Source: Artemisia argyi
Taxonomy: Eukaryota; Streptophyta; Magnoliopsida; Asterales; Asteraceae
Length of the DNA: 64,000 bases
Direction of reading: 5' to 3'
NCBI GenBank assembly: GCA_030686995.1
Contig: CM060692.1
Location: 10,831,465 to 10,895,464 of the forward strand
Positions 1 through 12,059 of the stretch are shown here, in pieces. Made by a program: the position numbers and the translations under genes. Each line of letters opens with the position of its first letter. Position 1 is the first letter of the stretch. The notes under the pieces were generated by a model, which made no database searches, had not been told where the DNA came from, and worked only from the letters and a program-made list of their open reading frames with translations.

Positions 1-240
1 ATCACCATCTATAGGTTTAGAATTCTCCTCCTCAAACACTGTATCAGGAACCACACTCGCTTCATCTTCCCCTTGTATCTCCTCATCACTCCCACCAACA
101 TCTTCCTTAAAAGCTACTTCAAACCGCTCCTCATCAGAATCGCTTTCCTCATCATTTTGTTCGTCAAAATCCGGAATCCATCTCGGAATCTCTTTAGCTT
201 GCACCGTAAATGCCTTACCTTGATAGATGATTTTGAATGA
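1..240 (-). CDS. Partial LINE-type ORF, runs off the left edge
   Basis: The minus strand is open across the window edge. From about position 240 inward the translation has a GKAFTVQAKEIPRWIPDF core followed by a long acidic Asp/Glu/Ser tract. This resembles the linker after the RNA-recognition-like domain in plant LINE polyproteins. The frame stays open to about 340, but 240-340 is low-complexity and shows no family-like sequence, so the recognisable part starts near 240. No start codon or downstream domain is visible. It may be a truncated LINE or an exon. The identification is by resemblance only. Confidence 0.45.
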
Positions 241-699
241 CTTTTTTGTACTTTTTGGTGTGCTTAACTTATGTCTTACACATTTTTCTGTACTTTTGTG
301 CAGTCCCTGTGTATTTTTCTTTACTTTTTTGTGTGCTTAACTTGTACCATAGAAACAAGTTAAAAAAGTCCATAATACAAATAGTACATGAAGTATTTCG
401 TAAAATAAAGTGTAAAAGATATATGTAGTTCTAAAAACAAAGAATAAAAAAAATCAAAAATATAGTTGGTGGGAATCAAACTCAGGACACAAGTCACAAC
501 AATGAAACAACACCTTCTTCTAAGAATGATTTTGTTTAAAATGCAACTCTTTATTTCAAACTTTTTCATGACCGGAAAAACATATCATTTGTCGCACTTG
601 AAATAGGAAGAGTTAACATATATAGAAAGAATCAATTGGTCATCTCTAACTCACATGTTTGAGTGTTAAACGGTATCCTACAGCTAGCTAGCAAGGTAT
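241..699. other. AT-rich intergenic stretch, start of duplicated segment
   Basis: No credible coding sequence is seen. Positions 240-350 contain two imperfect copies of a block ending in GTGCTTAACTT. From about 600 the sequence begins to match 11.58-11.66 kb (shared CTAGCTAGCAAGGTAT), marking the start of the copy A/copy B duplication. Confidence 0.5.
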
Positions 700-1135
700 C
701 ACTACAACAAATTTGTCATTTTTACACGCTTTTTTCTTCGCACTTTATAAAGTGTGAACTTTTTTTTAAAGGTATTCACACTTAAGAGTGTGAATAATTG
801 TTTCAAAATCTTCACACTTAAAAAGTGTGAAGAATTTCAATTTCACATTTAAAAGTGTGAAGAATTATTTTAAAATCAAAAGCATCACACTTAAAAGTGT
901 GAAGAATTATTTCAAAATCAAAATCATCACACTAAAAAGTGTGAAGAATTGTTTTCAAACCCTCACACTTAAAAGTGTGAAAATATTTACAAACCTTCAC
1001 ACATAAAAGTGTGACAATATTTGCTACACCCAATTGGTTCACATACATGTTAGTGTGAACTTTTTAATTCATCACACTTTAAAGTGTGGCGCCATGCTCT
1101 AATAAGTGTGAGCATGTTACTATTTTCTTGTAGTG
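700..1135. mobile_element. Non-autonomous CACTA-type element (MITE), 436 bp
   Basis: The ends are CACTACAACAA and, inverted, CACTACAAGAAAA, with TAT target duplications at 697-699 and 1136-1138. The interior is a tandem series of roughly 40-50-bp units, each holding the palindrome CACACTTAAAAGTGTG. These resemble the subterminal repeat arrays that CACTA transposases bind. The paralogous segment at about 11.65 kb reads CAAGGTATTTTG with no insert, giving an empty site. Confidence 0.85.
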
Positions 1136-1138
1136 TAT

Positions 1139-1513
1139 TTTGATTTCAGAAAAAAAATAAAAATAAATAAAAACATCTCACTAAACGTAACATATAAGCT
1201 CAACTGAGTTTTCATTCTAAAATTGATTGGTAACATTGTTTTTATAAAAATAATCACAAAGTCAATGTATAAACTTGGTGCGCTAATTCTTGTACTACCA
1301 TTCGGTTCTAGAATGAAAACTCATTTGAGCTTATATACTATGTTTAGTAAGATTTTTTTAATTTTTATTTTTTATCCGTATAGATGTTAGCAAATATCTT
1401 TAGGAGATTGGCATCACCCTAGACAAGATGTAAATCAATCCATCATACATGAGGCTCCTGTAGAATTAAACGATATGAAACAACATCAACTCTAAACCTG
1501 GACTATCCTACCA
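1139..1513. repeat. Duplicated segment, copy A (first part)
   Basis: This flank matches 11.66-11.76 kb and 17.27-17.41 kb closely. Shared blocks include ATCCATCATACATGAGGCTC and GGACTATCCTACCACACTAC. No gene is seen. It looks like an old segmental duplication shared with copy B. Confidence 0.65.
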
Positions 1514-1864
1514 CACTACAAGAAAATAGACAAATAGTGACACAAAAAAATTGTCACTAATCTAATCTTTTAATAACACATTTTAAAAATATGCGTAAAA
1601 GCTTAAACTTTTGTGATTGATTGACACTTTCTATGTACAAAATGTGTCTTAAAAGGTAAAAAATATATCCTCACTTTTTTGTGTCACTATAAATAGACTT
1701 TTATTACTAGACTTCTACCTACACTTTTTAAGTATAAGAGAAACACATACAATTTTAGTGACACTTTTTTTATAATTTGGTTGATACTTTTTTACTTTTA
1801 ATTACAATCTTTTAACTTTGATGACATTTTCTTAATGTCGCTAAAAGACAATATTTTTGTAGTG
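1514..1864. mobile_element. CACTA-like MITE, copy A
   Basis: It begins CACTACAAGAAAATAGAC and ends GACAATATTTTTGTAGTG. The interior has repeated GTGACAC and GTCACTAA motifs. The three bases on each side (CCA and CAT) do not match. The same element with the same flanks lies at 17413-17759, so the insertion predates the duplication. Confidence 0.65.
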
Positions 1865-1965
1865 CATGTGCTTTTTGTTAAAACTAAACAAGACTTCTAA
1901 CACTAAATATTTGGACATGGTATATATATATATATATAAATCAAGATACACTACATTAAAACTAA

Positions 1966-2269
1966 GGCCAAGCACAATAATGAGGGTCAATCCCTTCATT
2001 TTATCTGCTACGTCAGATTTCTCTCTATAGCAATTGGTTGACATAGTAAGGTGACCTACACTACAAAAAACATACCCCACAAAAAAACCTTTTATATTTA
2101 ATTTACTACACATAAATACACACAACAATTTGGGCGATCTAGATTGCATGGACGACTCACATCTCCCAAAAGTGGAGATCGATCTAGTGATAGATTGATT
2201 GCCACGGTAAGAAGATCTAGATCGTTTGTTGGATAGATCGATTTTCCATTACTGTTTGTAGCCTAAGGT
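1966..2269. mobile_element. Possible small TIR element or outer part of foldback element
   Basis: In copy B the corresponding sequence runs uninterrupted (ACATTAAAACTAAACATGAT). In copy A it is interrupted after TTAAAACTAA, and a near-copy TTAAAGCTAA is found at about 4972. The block starts GGCCAAGCACAATAATG, and an inverted, weaker match GGCTACAAACAGTAATG lies near 2255. It may be a separate MITE at the edge of the foldback element. Confidence 0.3.
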
Positions 2270-3066
2270 GGCTGATCAATTAGAAAGTGGCACAAAATAA
2301 AAAGTGTAAAAAGTGTTCTCCATGCGACACGTGTCCTCCTTCCCTAATTATTCAAAAAATCATGTCAGGGGTAAAATTGTCATTTTACTCATTTTTTGCC
2401 TTTTCACCTCAAATTTCAAACGCACATATCTTTTAAACGGCAAACTTTTAGAAAACACGGATTTCATCATAATTTTTAAAATTTATTCCTTTTTAATTTG
2501 GTATAAATCTTGTTAAATATTTAGAACTTCTTTTTACATATCAAATGGTTCTTGATTTTCTTGATGTTTTTGTCATTTTCGACCATATTTTTTACCTTCA
2601 AAATTCCAGAATCATGAAATACTTAAAACATGAAAGTTGAACTTTGGTTCACTCTTTACCCAGAATTTTGAATCACTCAAATCTAATATGATATGAGTGA
2701 TATATTGCACGTTAAAGATGGCGTTTTAGTCATATTTGTTACACACAACATGTTTGATGAAATATCTAACTTAGACTTTTAGTGTTAAAATTGCGTTGAA
2801 TGCACTAATTTTTGTACCACAACGCTTCATTAATCATTTTATTAATATAAGATTAAAAAAATGATGTTTTTTAATCGTTAATTTTTTAAATGTACGTATT
2901 GTGTTTTATTGCGTTTTTTACCATAAATTTGACCAATATTAAATTCGTATTAGAAAAATTGTAAAAGTTAAAAGTTATAGATTTTAGGTCAATCTTTACT
3001 CATGTTTTTTATTCACTCAAACCCGATGTCATATGAGTGAGATATCACACGTTAAAGATGACATTT

Positions 3067-3361
3067 TGTAAAAGAACAAGAATCGGTTTTCGGAGGTCGT
3101 GGTTGATTGATATATATGAGATCCATGTTAGTTTCTAGAGAGAGAAAGGTGAAGAAAACACAATGTATTAGATTGAAATAATGAGTGTTACATAATGATT
3201 TCCCACACCGCCCCTCATGGAGAGTCATGAGGGGTATTTATAGGCTCAACATACTATTACTTTGCCCCGTTTACATAAGTAGTCCCTACGGGTGCAACTT
3301 ACTACATATCTAGTCCAATTCACGTATGTAATGTTATCTTTATAAAAGAGCGAGGCTAACA
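3067..3361 (-). mobile_element. Solo LTR, 295 bp, minus orientation
   Basis: The segment is bounded by TG...CA and flanked by identical 5-bp repeats CATTT (3062-3066 and 3362-3366). Read on the minus strand it starts TGTTAGCC, has a TATAAATA box (forward 3237-3245) and ends TTCTTTTACA, the layout of a copia-type LTR. No internal retrotransposon sequence remains. It sits inside the foldback element. Confidence 0.75.
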
Positions 3362-4450
<1,089 letters not shown>

Positions 4451-4974
4451 TTATCAGTTAAAAAAAAGCTAAAAATAACAAAAAATGTATTATGGTAAAA
4501 CGTCATTTTTAAAATGTGATATCTCACTCATATCATTTCAAAATTGAGTTATTCAAATTTCTGGGTAAAGAACGGAAAAAACTACAATATTCTTGTTTAA
4601 GTTTTGCGTAATTCAACCTCTAAATTCGACATAAGTAGCGTCGAATATGCCAAAATATTCAAGAAAATCATAACCCACTTGAAATTTAAAAAGAAAACTT
4701 CTGATTTATATATCTAAATGCATACTAAATTAAAGAGAATTAAATTCTGAAAATTATGATGAAATCGGTTTTTCGTAAAAGTTTTTCATTTAAGAGCTAT
4801 ATACGTTTGAAGTTTGAGGGTGAAATTAAAAAACAGTTCAAATGACCAAAATACCCCTTTGACTAAAATTATGTTTGGTATCTTTTCCTAAACGTTTGAT
4901 GAATTTTGATCAGATGTCCGACACATTTTATTCTTTTTAATTTATGCACACTTTCTAGAGGATCTCATCTCTTA

Positions 4975-5263
4975 AAGCTAAACATGATTTCTAATACAAA
5001 ATTTTTGGACATGGTACGACATATCAACAAAATCGATATATTTTGCGATATTTAACACTACATTAAGAAACACAAATTTATAAACATAACACATTTATTA
5101 AAAAAAAAAACACTATATTTTACGATATGAAAAAATTCATGTAACCAGTAACCACCGTAGGTCCACCCCTCTCGACCATTTGATGGTTCTCAAATATTAG
5201 TTAGGTACTACTCGTAGTTTATATTTTTTTAATCATTGTGTTTCTTTAACTGATTTATGCAAG
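4975..5263. repeat. Duplicated segment, copy A (second part)
   Basis: This stretch matches 17.85-18.01 kb and then 21.66-21.89 kb, for example TTTATAAACATAACAC, GATGGTTCTCAAAT and the GCAAGG/GCAATG site at the end. In copy A it leads directly into the ankyrin/PGG gene, and in copy B the gene is absent. Confidence 0.6.
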
Positions 5264-6842
5264 GTGTGCCTAAGGGTGAAAGCAAAATTCCGACAGACCT
5301 GAGACAACGAATTTCTCGATCACGACTTACAAACATCATCAGGTAAAAAGGGGGGTGATAAGTTGCTTATTTCCATAACTTCAGCAATCTACAAAAAGCA
5401 GTTAAAATGAGTAATCCCAAACACCCCATGACTATATAGTTTTCAATTTAATTATGCCTCAATATTTCCACAAACTAATTTGCTTGTGTATTAACCATAT
5501 CATTCGACAGCGTGTTACTCCTACCATTTGCGCACGTCAAAACATGGGTAAGTTACAACATTTATTTGCATATTATTGTTACCCTGCGCATAGCGCGGAT
5601 ACTATGCTATAGTTTATCTTAATTCTTGATCATGTAATGTCTATTATTGTAGCTCCAGCAAATCCAAGAAATCAAAAGAAAAAATCTATGGACCCGTTCT
5701 CTTGTACAAAAACTATGCGATATGATAGAGGATAATCCGCAGTATGCTAAGAAGTTTTTTGAACCTGCAATAGCTACAGCAGTCAAATATGGGACTGTTG
5801 AGCTCATTGAGGAGTGCATATTAGCATACCCAGGCTTAATCTGGTATGAATTTGACGGGTATAACTTGTTCCATTTAGCAATCAAAGAGCGTCGAGTACA
5901 AGTATACAATCTTGTGTACCAAATGTCTGGACACAAGGCGTTTGCAGCAAGTGAGCTTCATGGAGAAGAAAAAGAGAATGCTTTACATATTGCTGCAAAG
6001 TTATCCCCATCTCATCGACTAAGTACTATAACTGGTGCAGCTTTGCAGTTGCAGTGTGAACTTCAATGGTACAAGGTGATTATACTAATACCATTTACAC
6101 ATTGGGTGAAATTGTTGTCCCTTAAAAGAGTTTTAAGGGGCAACAAAACCCGACCATCTACGTTTTATATTGTAGTCAGTAGTGTAGTTTGCTTTTCCAC
6201 TTAACAGATAACATGCATTGTTCTATGCAGGAAGTTGAGACTTTTGTAGAGCCCCAGCTTGTAAAAGCTTTAAACAAAGACCTAAAAACCCCTTGGATGG
6301 TTTTCACGGATGAACATAAAGACTTGCTTAAAGAGGGTCAACAATGGATGAAAGACACGGCAACTTCATGTACCGTGGTAGCAGCACTCATAGTCACAAT
6401 CACATTTGCAGCTGCAATAACAGTCCCTGGTGGAAATAAAGAAGATGGAAAACCTATATTCCTAAATGAAAGAGCGTTTATACTTTTTATGATATCAAAC
6501 GCCTTTGCATTATTTTCATCATCTACTTCATTGTTGATGTTTTTAGGAATACTTACTTCACGGTATGCAGAAATTGACTTCCTTTACACCTTGCCAAAGA
6601 GATTGACGATTGGACTTGCGTCCTTATTCTTTTCCATAGCGGCTACTATGATTGCATTTGGTGCAACGCTTGCACTTTTGCTTCATGATAAAGTGACATG
6701 GATTGCAGCTCCAGTTGTTATGATAACAAGCATTCCTGTGAGTTTGTTTGCCGTGCTGCAATTTCCTCTACTCATTGAGATATTATGGACCACTTACGGA
6801 CCAAGCATTTTTCGCAAGCAGAGAAGCCGAATAATTTATTAA
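5264..6842 (+). CDS. Ankyrin-repeat/PGG-domain membrane protein, probably 5'-truncated
   Basis: Four exons fit one frame: about 5264-5342, 5511-5547, 5653-6075 and 6231-6842, with GT-AG introns at 5343, 5548 and 6076. All junction phases agree. The middle exons encode the last ankyrin-like helices (motifs ATAVKYGTVELIEECI, NLFHLAIKERR, NALHIAAKL). The last exon has the PGG domain (DTATSCTVVAALIVT through AAAITVPGG) and four hydrophobic segments. Proteins of this family (ITN1/ACD6-like) sit in membranes and act in stress and defence signalling; the specific role here is unknown. The usual long N-terminal ankyrin array is not visible. The first exon follows an AG at 5262-5263 or may be a degraded start. 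The tail is intact to TAA at 6840. It could be a functional short paralogue or a truncated gene. Confidence 0.8.
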
Positions 6843-7130
6843 GTTGTGTCAATTTACATGTGTGTGTGTGTCTTTGTAATAACAGATGTTGCCATGCATT
6901 TTAGCCAAAATAATTCTGACGTTTTCTTTTGAAATGTCATTTGTGTTTGAAATAATTTGTACTACCTTCATGAGCTGCTCAAAGGTAACTACACAGTTTC
7001 AGTTGTTGAACAATAAGTAAATTCAAATGTTTGTGATTTTTGTGGCATGAAAATTAAGTATTCATATTTCGGTGAATAGGAACAGTACCACATGGATGCC
7101 AACATTGTGTAAGCTTATAACTTTATAAGA
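6843..7130. other. 3' flank of the ankyrin/PGG gene
   Basis: AT-rich sequence with a short (TG)n run just after the stop codon and several AATAAT-type possible poly(A) signals. Nothing else is recognised. Confidence 0.4.
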
Positions 7131-8300
7131 GTGTAGGAAACTAGAAGGGGGGTTTGAATAGTTTACCGACTTTTTGTTTTTAGTTATAAAAATTTAATTT
7201 GTGATAAACTTTGATTCAAATGTAGATGAAATCAACCAACACGAATATGAGCACTATACTTAACTAATTCAAGTAAGCAATAGAAATAAATAAAAGAGAT
7301 AGAGATGGAAGGATCAAACTGAGACAAGAGATTTATAGTGGTTCTGTCACGAAGCTCTTCTTCGCCCTACTCCACTCCCCGAGTACTCTACTCGAGAGTT
7401 GTAAGCACTATGTCAACAAGACTCCCTTCAGGCGGAGAAAACCGTACAATGTTGCTTACATTATTTTCCGACACTAAGCTAAATGTCGAGTACTAATTAA
7501 TCGTTGCTAGTACCAATCTACCACGATCCACATGATCCTTACTTATCACACTATCAACACAATCCTCACACACTACCCTTGATCCACTTGATCCATACAC
7601 AAACACACAAGCTACAAGAGATCTCAAAGATCTCAACAAGATCACAATGATCTACACAAGATGACTTAACAAGACAACAACACTTGATGTATGTCAAGAT
7701 ACAACAAGTAACTTCAAGTAATGTAAGTGCACTACACAATTACTCCAACACTTTGTATCTTCTTGATACTTTATGTTCTTCTCTTGACTAGTAGAGGAAT
7801 GATGGTGATCACTTGGTTGGATGAGAAGGATCACTTTTTAAACAAAAGAAAACTAACTAATGATCAAAGGAGTGTAAGTAAGAAAGAAGGATGGAATACA
7901 TAAAGTTTTATGTGAAAAAGGATACCCAGAAATTGTGAAGTGGGTTGGTATTTATAGGCAGGGAAAATTTGCCCGTTTAAGGTACACGGCACCACTAATT
8001 GTCACACGGTACCACTAAACTTAGTGGTACCGTGGTAGACAAAAACGCTCCTGTTTTTGTTTTTAGTGGCGAAAGTTTATTTGGGGAAGTTAGGACCTAA
8101 TTTGGGGGGGGGGGGGGGGGAGGGGGAATTAGCTGTTAACAAATTCAAACTTATTTTTCCATTAAAACATTTCTTTATATTTCAAAAATAATTTGTAAGG
8201 TGTGTTTTTGAAAAGAAAGTTTTGTCACATTAAAAATGTGAAGTCTAAACTACAAATTCACTTCTTTGATCATTTGTCAAGTTGTAAATTTGTTTGTTCT
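7131..8300. repeat. Probable degenerate LTR-type repeat
   Basis: The block begins TGTAGGAAACTAGAAGG and continues with a GTGGTTCTGTCACGAAGCTC region. This is a layout I associate with plant copia LTRs, with a TATTTATAGGC stretch near 7950 that could be a minus-strand TATA box. It contains a 26-bp near-perfect palindrome (8007-8032) and a 17-G run (8104-8120). I could not find a convincing right end or target duplication. Confidence 0.3.
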
Positions 8301-8863
8301 TACCTAGAGTGATTAATATAAAAACGGGATATTTCGACAAAAAAACTTGTTTAAGTTAATTTTATCATCCCTATTATTCTTTTATACCATCTCATTTCTT
8401 CTTCATCAAACCCAACTCCTTCGAGGCACTGCCTACCGCCGCCACTACTAATTACACCGTGATCCATTTTATCATCAGTTGCATGATAATAACCCTGACC
8501 ACCTAACCCCCCGCCGTCTCCCTCTTCTTTGTTATAAAAACCAACCTTTTCGTGTTGCGCCATTATTTATCCCGTTAACCACTTCCTCCTATCCGTCGCC
8601 CTCTTCACTCTCTACCACAGTTGAGATCTGTAATCTAGATCCACATTTCTTTTCTATTTTTTGAGCCTGAAGAGAACCATTGTTTATGTACGTGTGACTC
8701 TTAAATCCACAATAAAAAAAGGTTGATTTTCTTGTGTGTTAATTTTATGGAGGGTGTTACATTGTGCTTAAATGGTTGTAATTTTAGGTGTAGTGGTGTT
8801 TTAATAGCATTAATATAGAATTCATAGAAAAGTGGTCTGAATTTCATTCCACGCTATTTTTTG
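8301..8863. other. Intergenic, no supported gene
   Basis: Short open frames on both strands around 8351-8664 overlap each other and have no family resemblance. The segment ends at the left target duplication of the LINE derivative and continues at 11430, so it was contiguous with that flank before insertion. Confidence 0.4.
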
Positions 8864-11429
8864 TTGTACACCATGCTTTTTTTTTGGGTAAAAGGTCAAC
8901 GACCCGGTAAATATATTACTCCAAAAAATGTTTAAGTACAACGGATATGGGTGAATCCCATATCTCAGCCCGTTATATAGGCGAAAAGCTTACATAACAA
9001 GATACTTCCTATTTTCAAAACAAGAAAACAAACCATTACTCACATGAAGGTAGAGACTCTGACAAAAGATAAACTACTTCGTACGACCTTGGAGATTAAG
9101 ACCATAAATGGTATTAAGCGCATCCAATTCCCCTGGAAAATCATAAATTTGCTTCGAATAATCATCATAGTCATACTCATCTTCACGCTCATGACCACCA
9201 CCAAAAAGATTCGCTGATTCATTGAACGTGTTAAGAACCTCCTCCTCTTCACTATCCGAAACCACAACCTCACCCACCTTTGAAAATGGGTTAGCCCTCT
9301 TAGTAACAGAGGTAGACGGAATAGGATGACCAACATCATCCACAAGAGTAGCTTTCCCATCGATCAACAGCTTTTCAAGCTTACTAATTTTCTCAACAAT
9401 GGGAGTAGAACCAACTTCCATTGTTCCCATAGAATCACTCACAAGCGTTTCTTGCGTATCACTCACAAGAGGGACTTGTGAAGTAGAACTAGTCGTAACA
9501 GACTCATCCTTATTAACTTCCATTGTACTGCCAGCATCCACATCCTTGTTAGTAACAACCTTAGGAATACCAAAACCATCTGTATCATCCATATTAAGAG
9601 CATCAAACTGATTAGAAGTAGTGATCTTGGTTCCACTCGTACTAGCCACATCAGAAGCCTTCTTCTTACTGACATTAGCTTTCTTTGATTCAGGAAGAGT
9701 CTTTTTGGGCTGATATTCAAAATGCTTACCCACCACAGGTTTGGTAAAACCTCCTCGACCCGAATTCAAAGCAACTTGCTTTCCCTTCTTCTTATTGTAT
9801 ACAGGCTGGAAACCATCACTTGCATTCATAGTAGGTTGAGCATTCAGTATGACAACCTTAGGGCACTCAACCAAAGTATGGCCAAATACCTTACATTTAT
9901 CACAGCGAGGCGGTTTCCACTCATATTCAACCCGGATCTTTTCAATAGTCGAACCCGTACCATCAAGTAGAGGAATCTCAACAGTGATACTGTCCTTTAG
10001 TACCTCATCCGACTTTACTTCAATCATACACCTAGCAAAACTACTCCGGCCCCAAGACTCCTTGCACATTTGACTATTAAAGGCATCTAACCTTTTGGGC
10101 GTCCCAATCACTGTAGCAAGAAGGCTAAGCCCGTCATCGGAGAACATAGCTAAAGGAACATCATGGAATTTAACCCACACCGGAATGTTAGTCAAATCCT
10201 CTTTAAGCAAGTTGGTGTTCAATGTCCATGGTTTAAGGATAATAGGGACATTACGAATCAACCAAGGACCATTATCAAGGACATCATCGACACCTTTCTT
10301 CGAAGTAAACTTGAAGAAAAAGAAACCCTTAGCATTCATCATAACCTTTTGTAAACCATACTTAGACCACGCATTGCGAACATAATAATCAACAACAGGA
10401 AAAGCAAGGCATTGACCAAGGAAGTATCCGTAGAGAGTATTCTCGAACTTCATGTTAACCTCTTACACTACATTCATTGGGACTGATAAATCGACATCAG
10501 CCTTCTTCTTGCTACATTCCAACCTACGAAAGTTTGAAACATGTTTCAGAGGTTCATTAGAAGTAGCACCCGAGTAAGAAACCAACTTCACTCCCGTACC
10601 ATTAGTAGTATCATCCTTGTGAGAATTAGGACCAGAAGTAAAAGGAGGAGTACTAGTAATATTAACTTCATTAGCTCCAATCTCACTTTGGATTTTATTC
10701 ATGGCATCATCAAACTTCTGATGCGCATTATCAATCAAGTGTTTCACAGATTCGGCACTAGTAACCCGCTCCAAGTCGTCACCAAGTGATGTATCTTTTG
10801 TAAGTGGAATCGGTTCCACTTTCTGAGTACCATTCTTAGAACAATTACTAGTATCATCCACATTCAAACTAGAACTCGTCACATCAGGAAGATTCTTCTT
10901 GACAACCGATTCCTTACTCACACTCTTAGGACTCAAGAAACCCTTATTCATCTCTCACCACCAATAAACAAATCAAAGCGTAACAGACACAATTAACCAG
11001 CAGCAAGCAAAACCAATTAAGAAAAAAAACCCTAATCGCTTAGGGTTTAATCATGACGCCACAAAACCTAACCAGCACCCATGATCCAATCAATATGATA
11101 CAGTGGATAGAGTATAGGATCAAGATCGACTAAGGAGTGGGAACCCAAAAGTCAATTTAGAAAAAACGATAAGACAGAAACCCTAAGAATGCGATTACAA
11201 AAAAACTCACCAAATCGTAAGATACCAAGCGTTAATTTAACTAGAAGCAATAGATAAGAGTGTTAAATCACAGGATTATGCAAGGAATCAAAGAGGTTTG
11301 GTGGAATTTGATGAATCGAGAATCGTTATAGGTTGTTAGGGTTTATCGCCAGAGAGAGTCGAATAAGGGTTATTTTATTTTATTTTTTTATTTTTTTTAT
11401 TTTTTATTTTTTTTTGTACACCATGCTTT
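8864..11429 (-). mobile_element. ORF1-only LINE derivative with 16-bp target duplication
   Basis: Perfect repeats TTGTACACCATGCTTT lie at 8864-8879 and 11414-11429. The element between them is in minus orientation: an A-run of about 9 at its 3' end (next to 8880), a 5' leader of about 460 bp (10952-11413, with a CCCTAA-rich start), and a single long ORF. No endonuclease or reverse transcriptase ORF follows. The duplication length and the A-tail indicate target-primed insertion. Part of the insert could come from a retroposed mRNA. Confidence 0.8.
9074..10951 (-). pseudogene. LINE ORF1-like protein (DUF4283-type plus CCHC knuckle), one in-frame stop
   Basis: Reading from ATG at 10951, the frame runs to 10463 where a TAA interrupts it, then continues in the same frame from GAG to the stop at 9074. 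The segment after the stop carries the DUF4283-type core (NTLYGYFLGQCLAFPVVDYY, GFFFFKFTSKKGVDDVL, WVKFHDVPLAMFSDDGLSLL) and a CCHC zinc knuckle (CDKCKVFGHTLVEC). Such proteins bind nucleic acid and form the RNP of plant LINEs. The C-terminal third is Ser/Thr-rich and acidic. With a single stop and about 625 codons otherwise open, decay is light. A downstream start at 10453 would still give the whole conserved domain. Confidence 0.75.
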
Positions 11430-11807
11430 AGTTGTTGTAATTATGAAAATAGGTTGCTTTAAAGTGTTATAAACCATACATCATTTTTTGTAAATGTAGA
11501 AACAATCTAAGGTCATGAAAATCCTAAACATTAATCACATGTAACCTCAAGTTAAAGGTAAGTACCATTGTTTCTTCTTTTCTCCAAAATTAATATCTCT
11601 AACACACATCTTTGAGTGTTAGACCATATCCTATAGCTAGCTAGCAAGGTATTTTGGGTTAACATATGTAGATGTGCAAACTCAATGTTACGTGGTTATA
11701 AAAATAATCTCGAAGTCAACGTATAAACTTGACTAGAAAAAACAGTTAATTCTGTACTTTTTTAAAAGTGTGTAAAATTTTACGGAGTATTAGTTTATTA
11801 ATACTTA

Positions 11808-11810
<3 letters not shown>
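11430..11810. repeat. Duplicated segment, copy B (first part) with empty CACTA site
   Basis: This region matches 600-700 and 1139-1290 across CTAGCTAGCAAGGTATTTTG and AAAATAATCTCGAAGTCAACG. At about 11649-11656 it has the intact target TAT without the CACTA MITE found at 700-1135. Confidence 0.65.

Positions 11811-11876
<66 letters not shown>
11811..11876. repeat. (TA)n microsatellite
   Basis: About 33 uninterrupted TA units. The minus-strand open frame crossing it and ending near 12053 is not supported. Confidence 0.95.
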
Positions 11877-11882
<6 letters not shown>

Positions 11883-12059
11883 CGTCCCCTTTAGAAACAG
11901 TATTACTGTAGCATTTTTTTGGCCCATTTGCCCAAACCCACTCCCCTTATTACCAACTGGATCCGAGGATCCGTTCTCTCCTCTCACAAGTCTCCGGTTT
12001 ACCAGAGATCCGCTGGAGCTTAAAAACCCGAAACGCAAAACAGGTCGGGGCATCTATAG

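Noticed and set aside
1841..2516. Open frames of 67-102 codons around the CACTA-like MITE and foldback arm
   Set aside because: They overlap transposon ends, lack family features and are not conserved in copy B.
8351..8664. Overlapping opposite-strand frames of 61-70 codons
   Set aside because: Mutually exclusive, unusual composition and no promoter or splice support.
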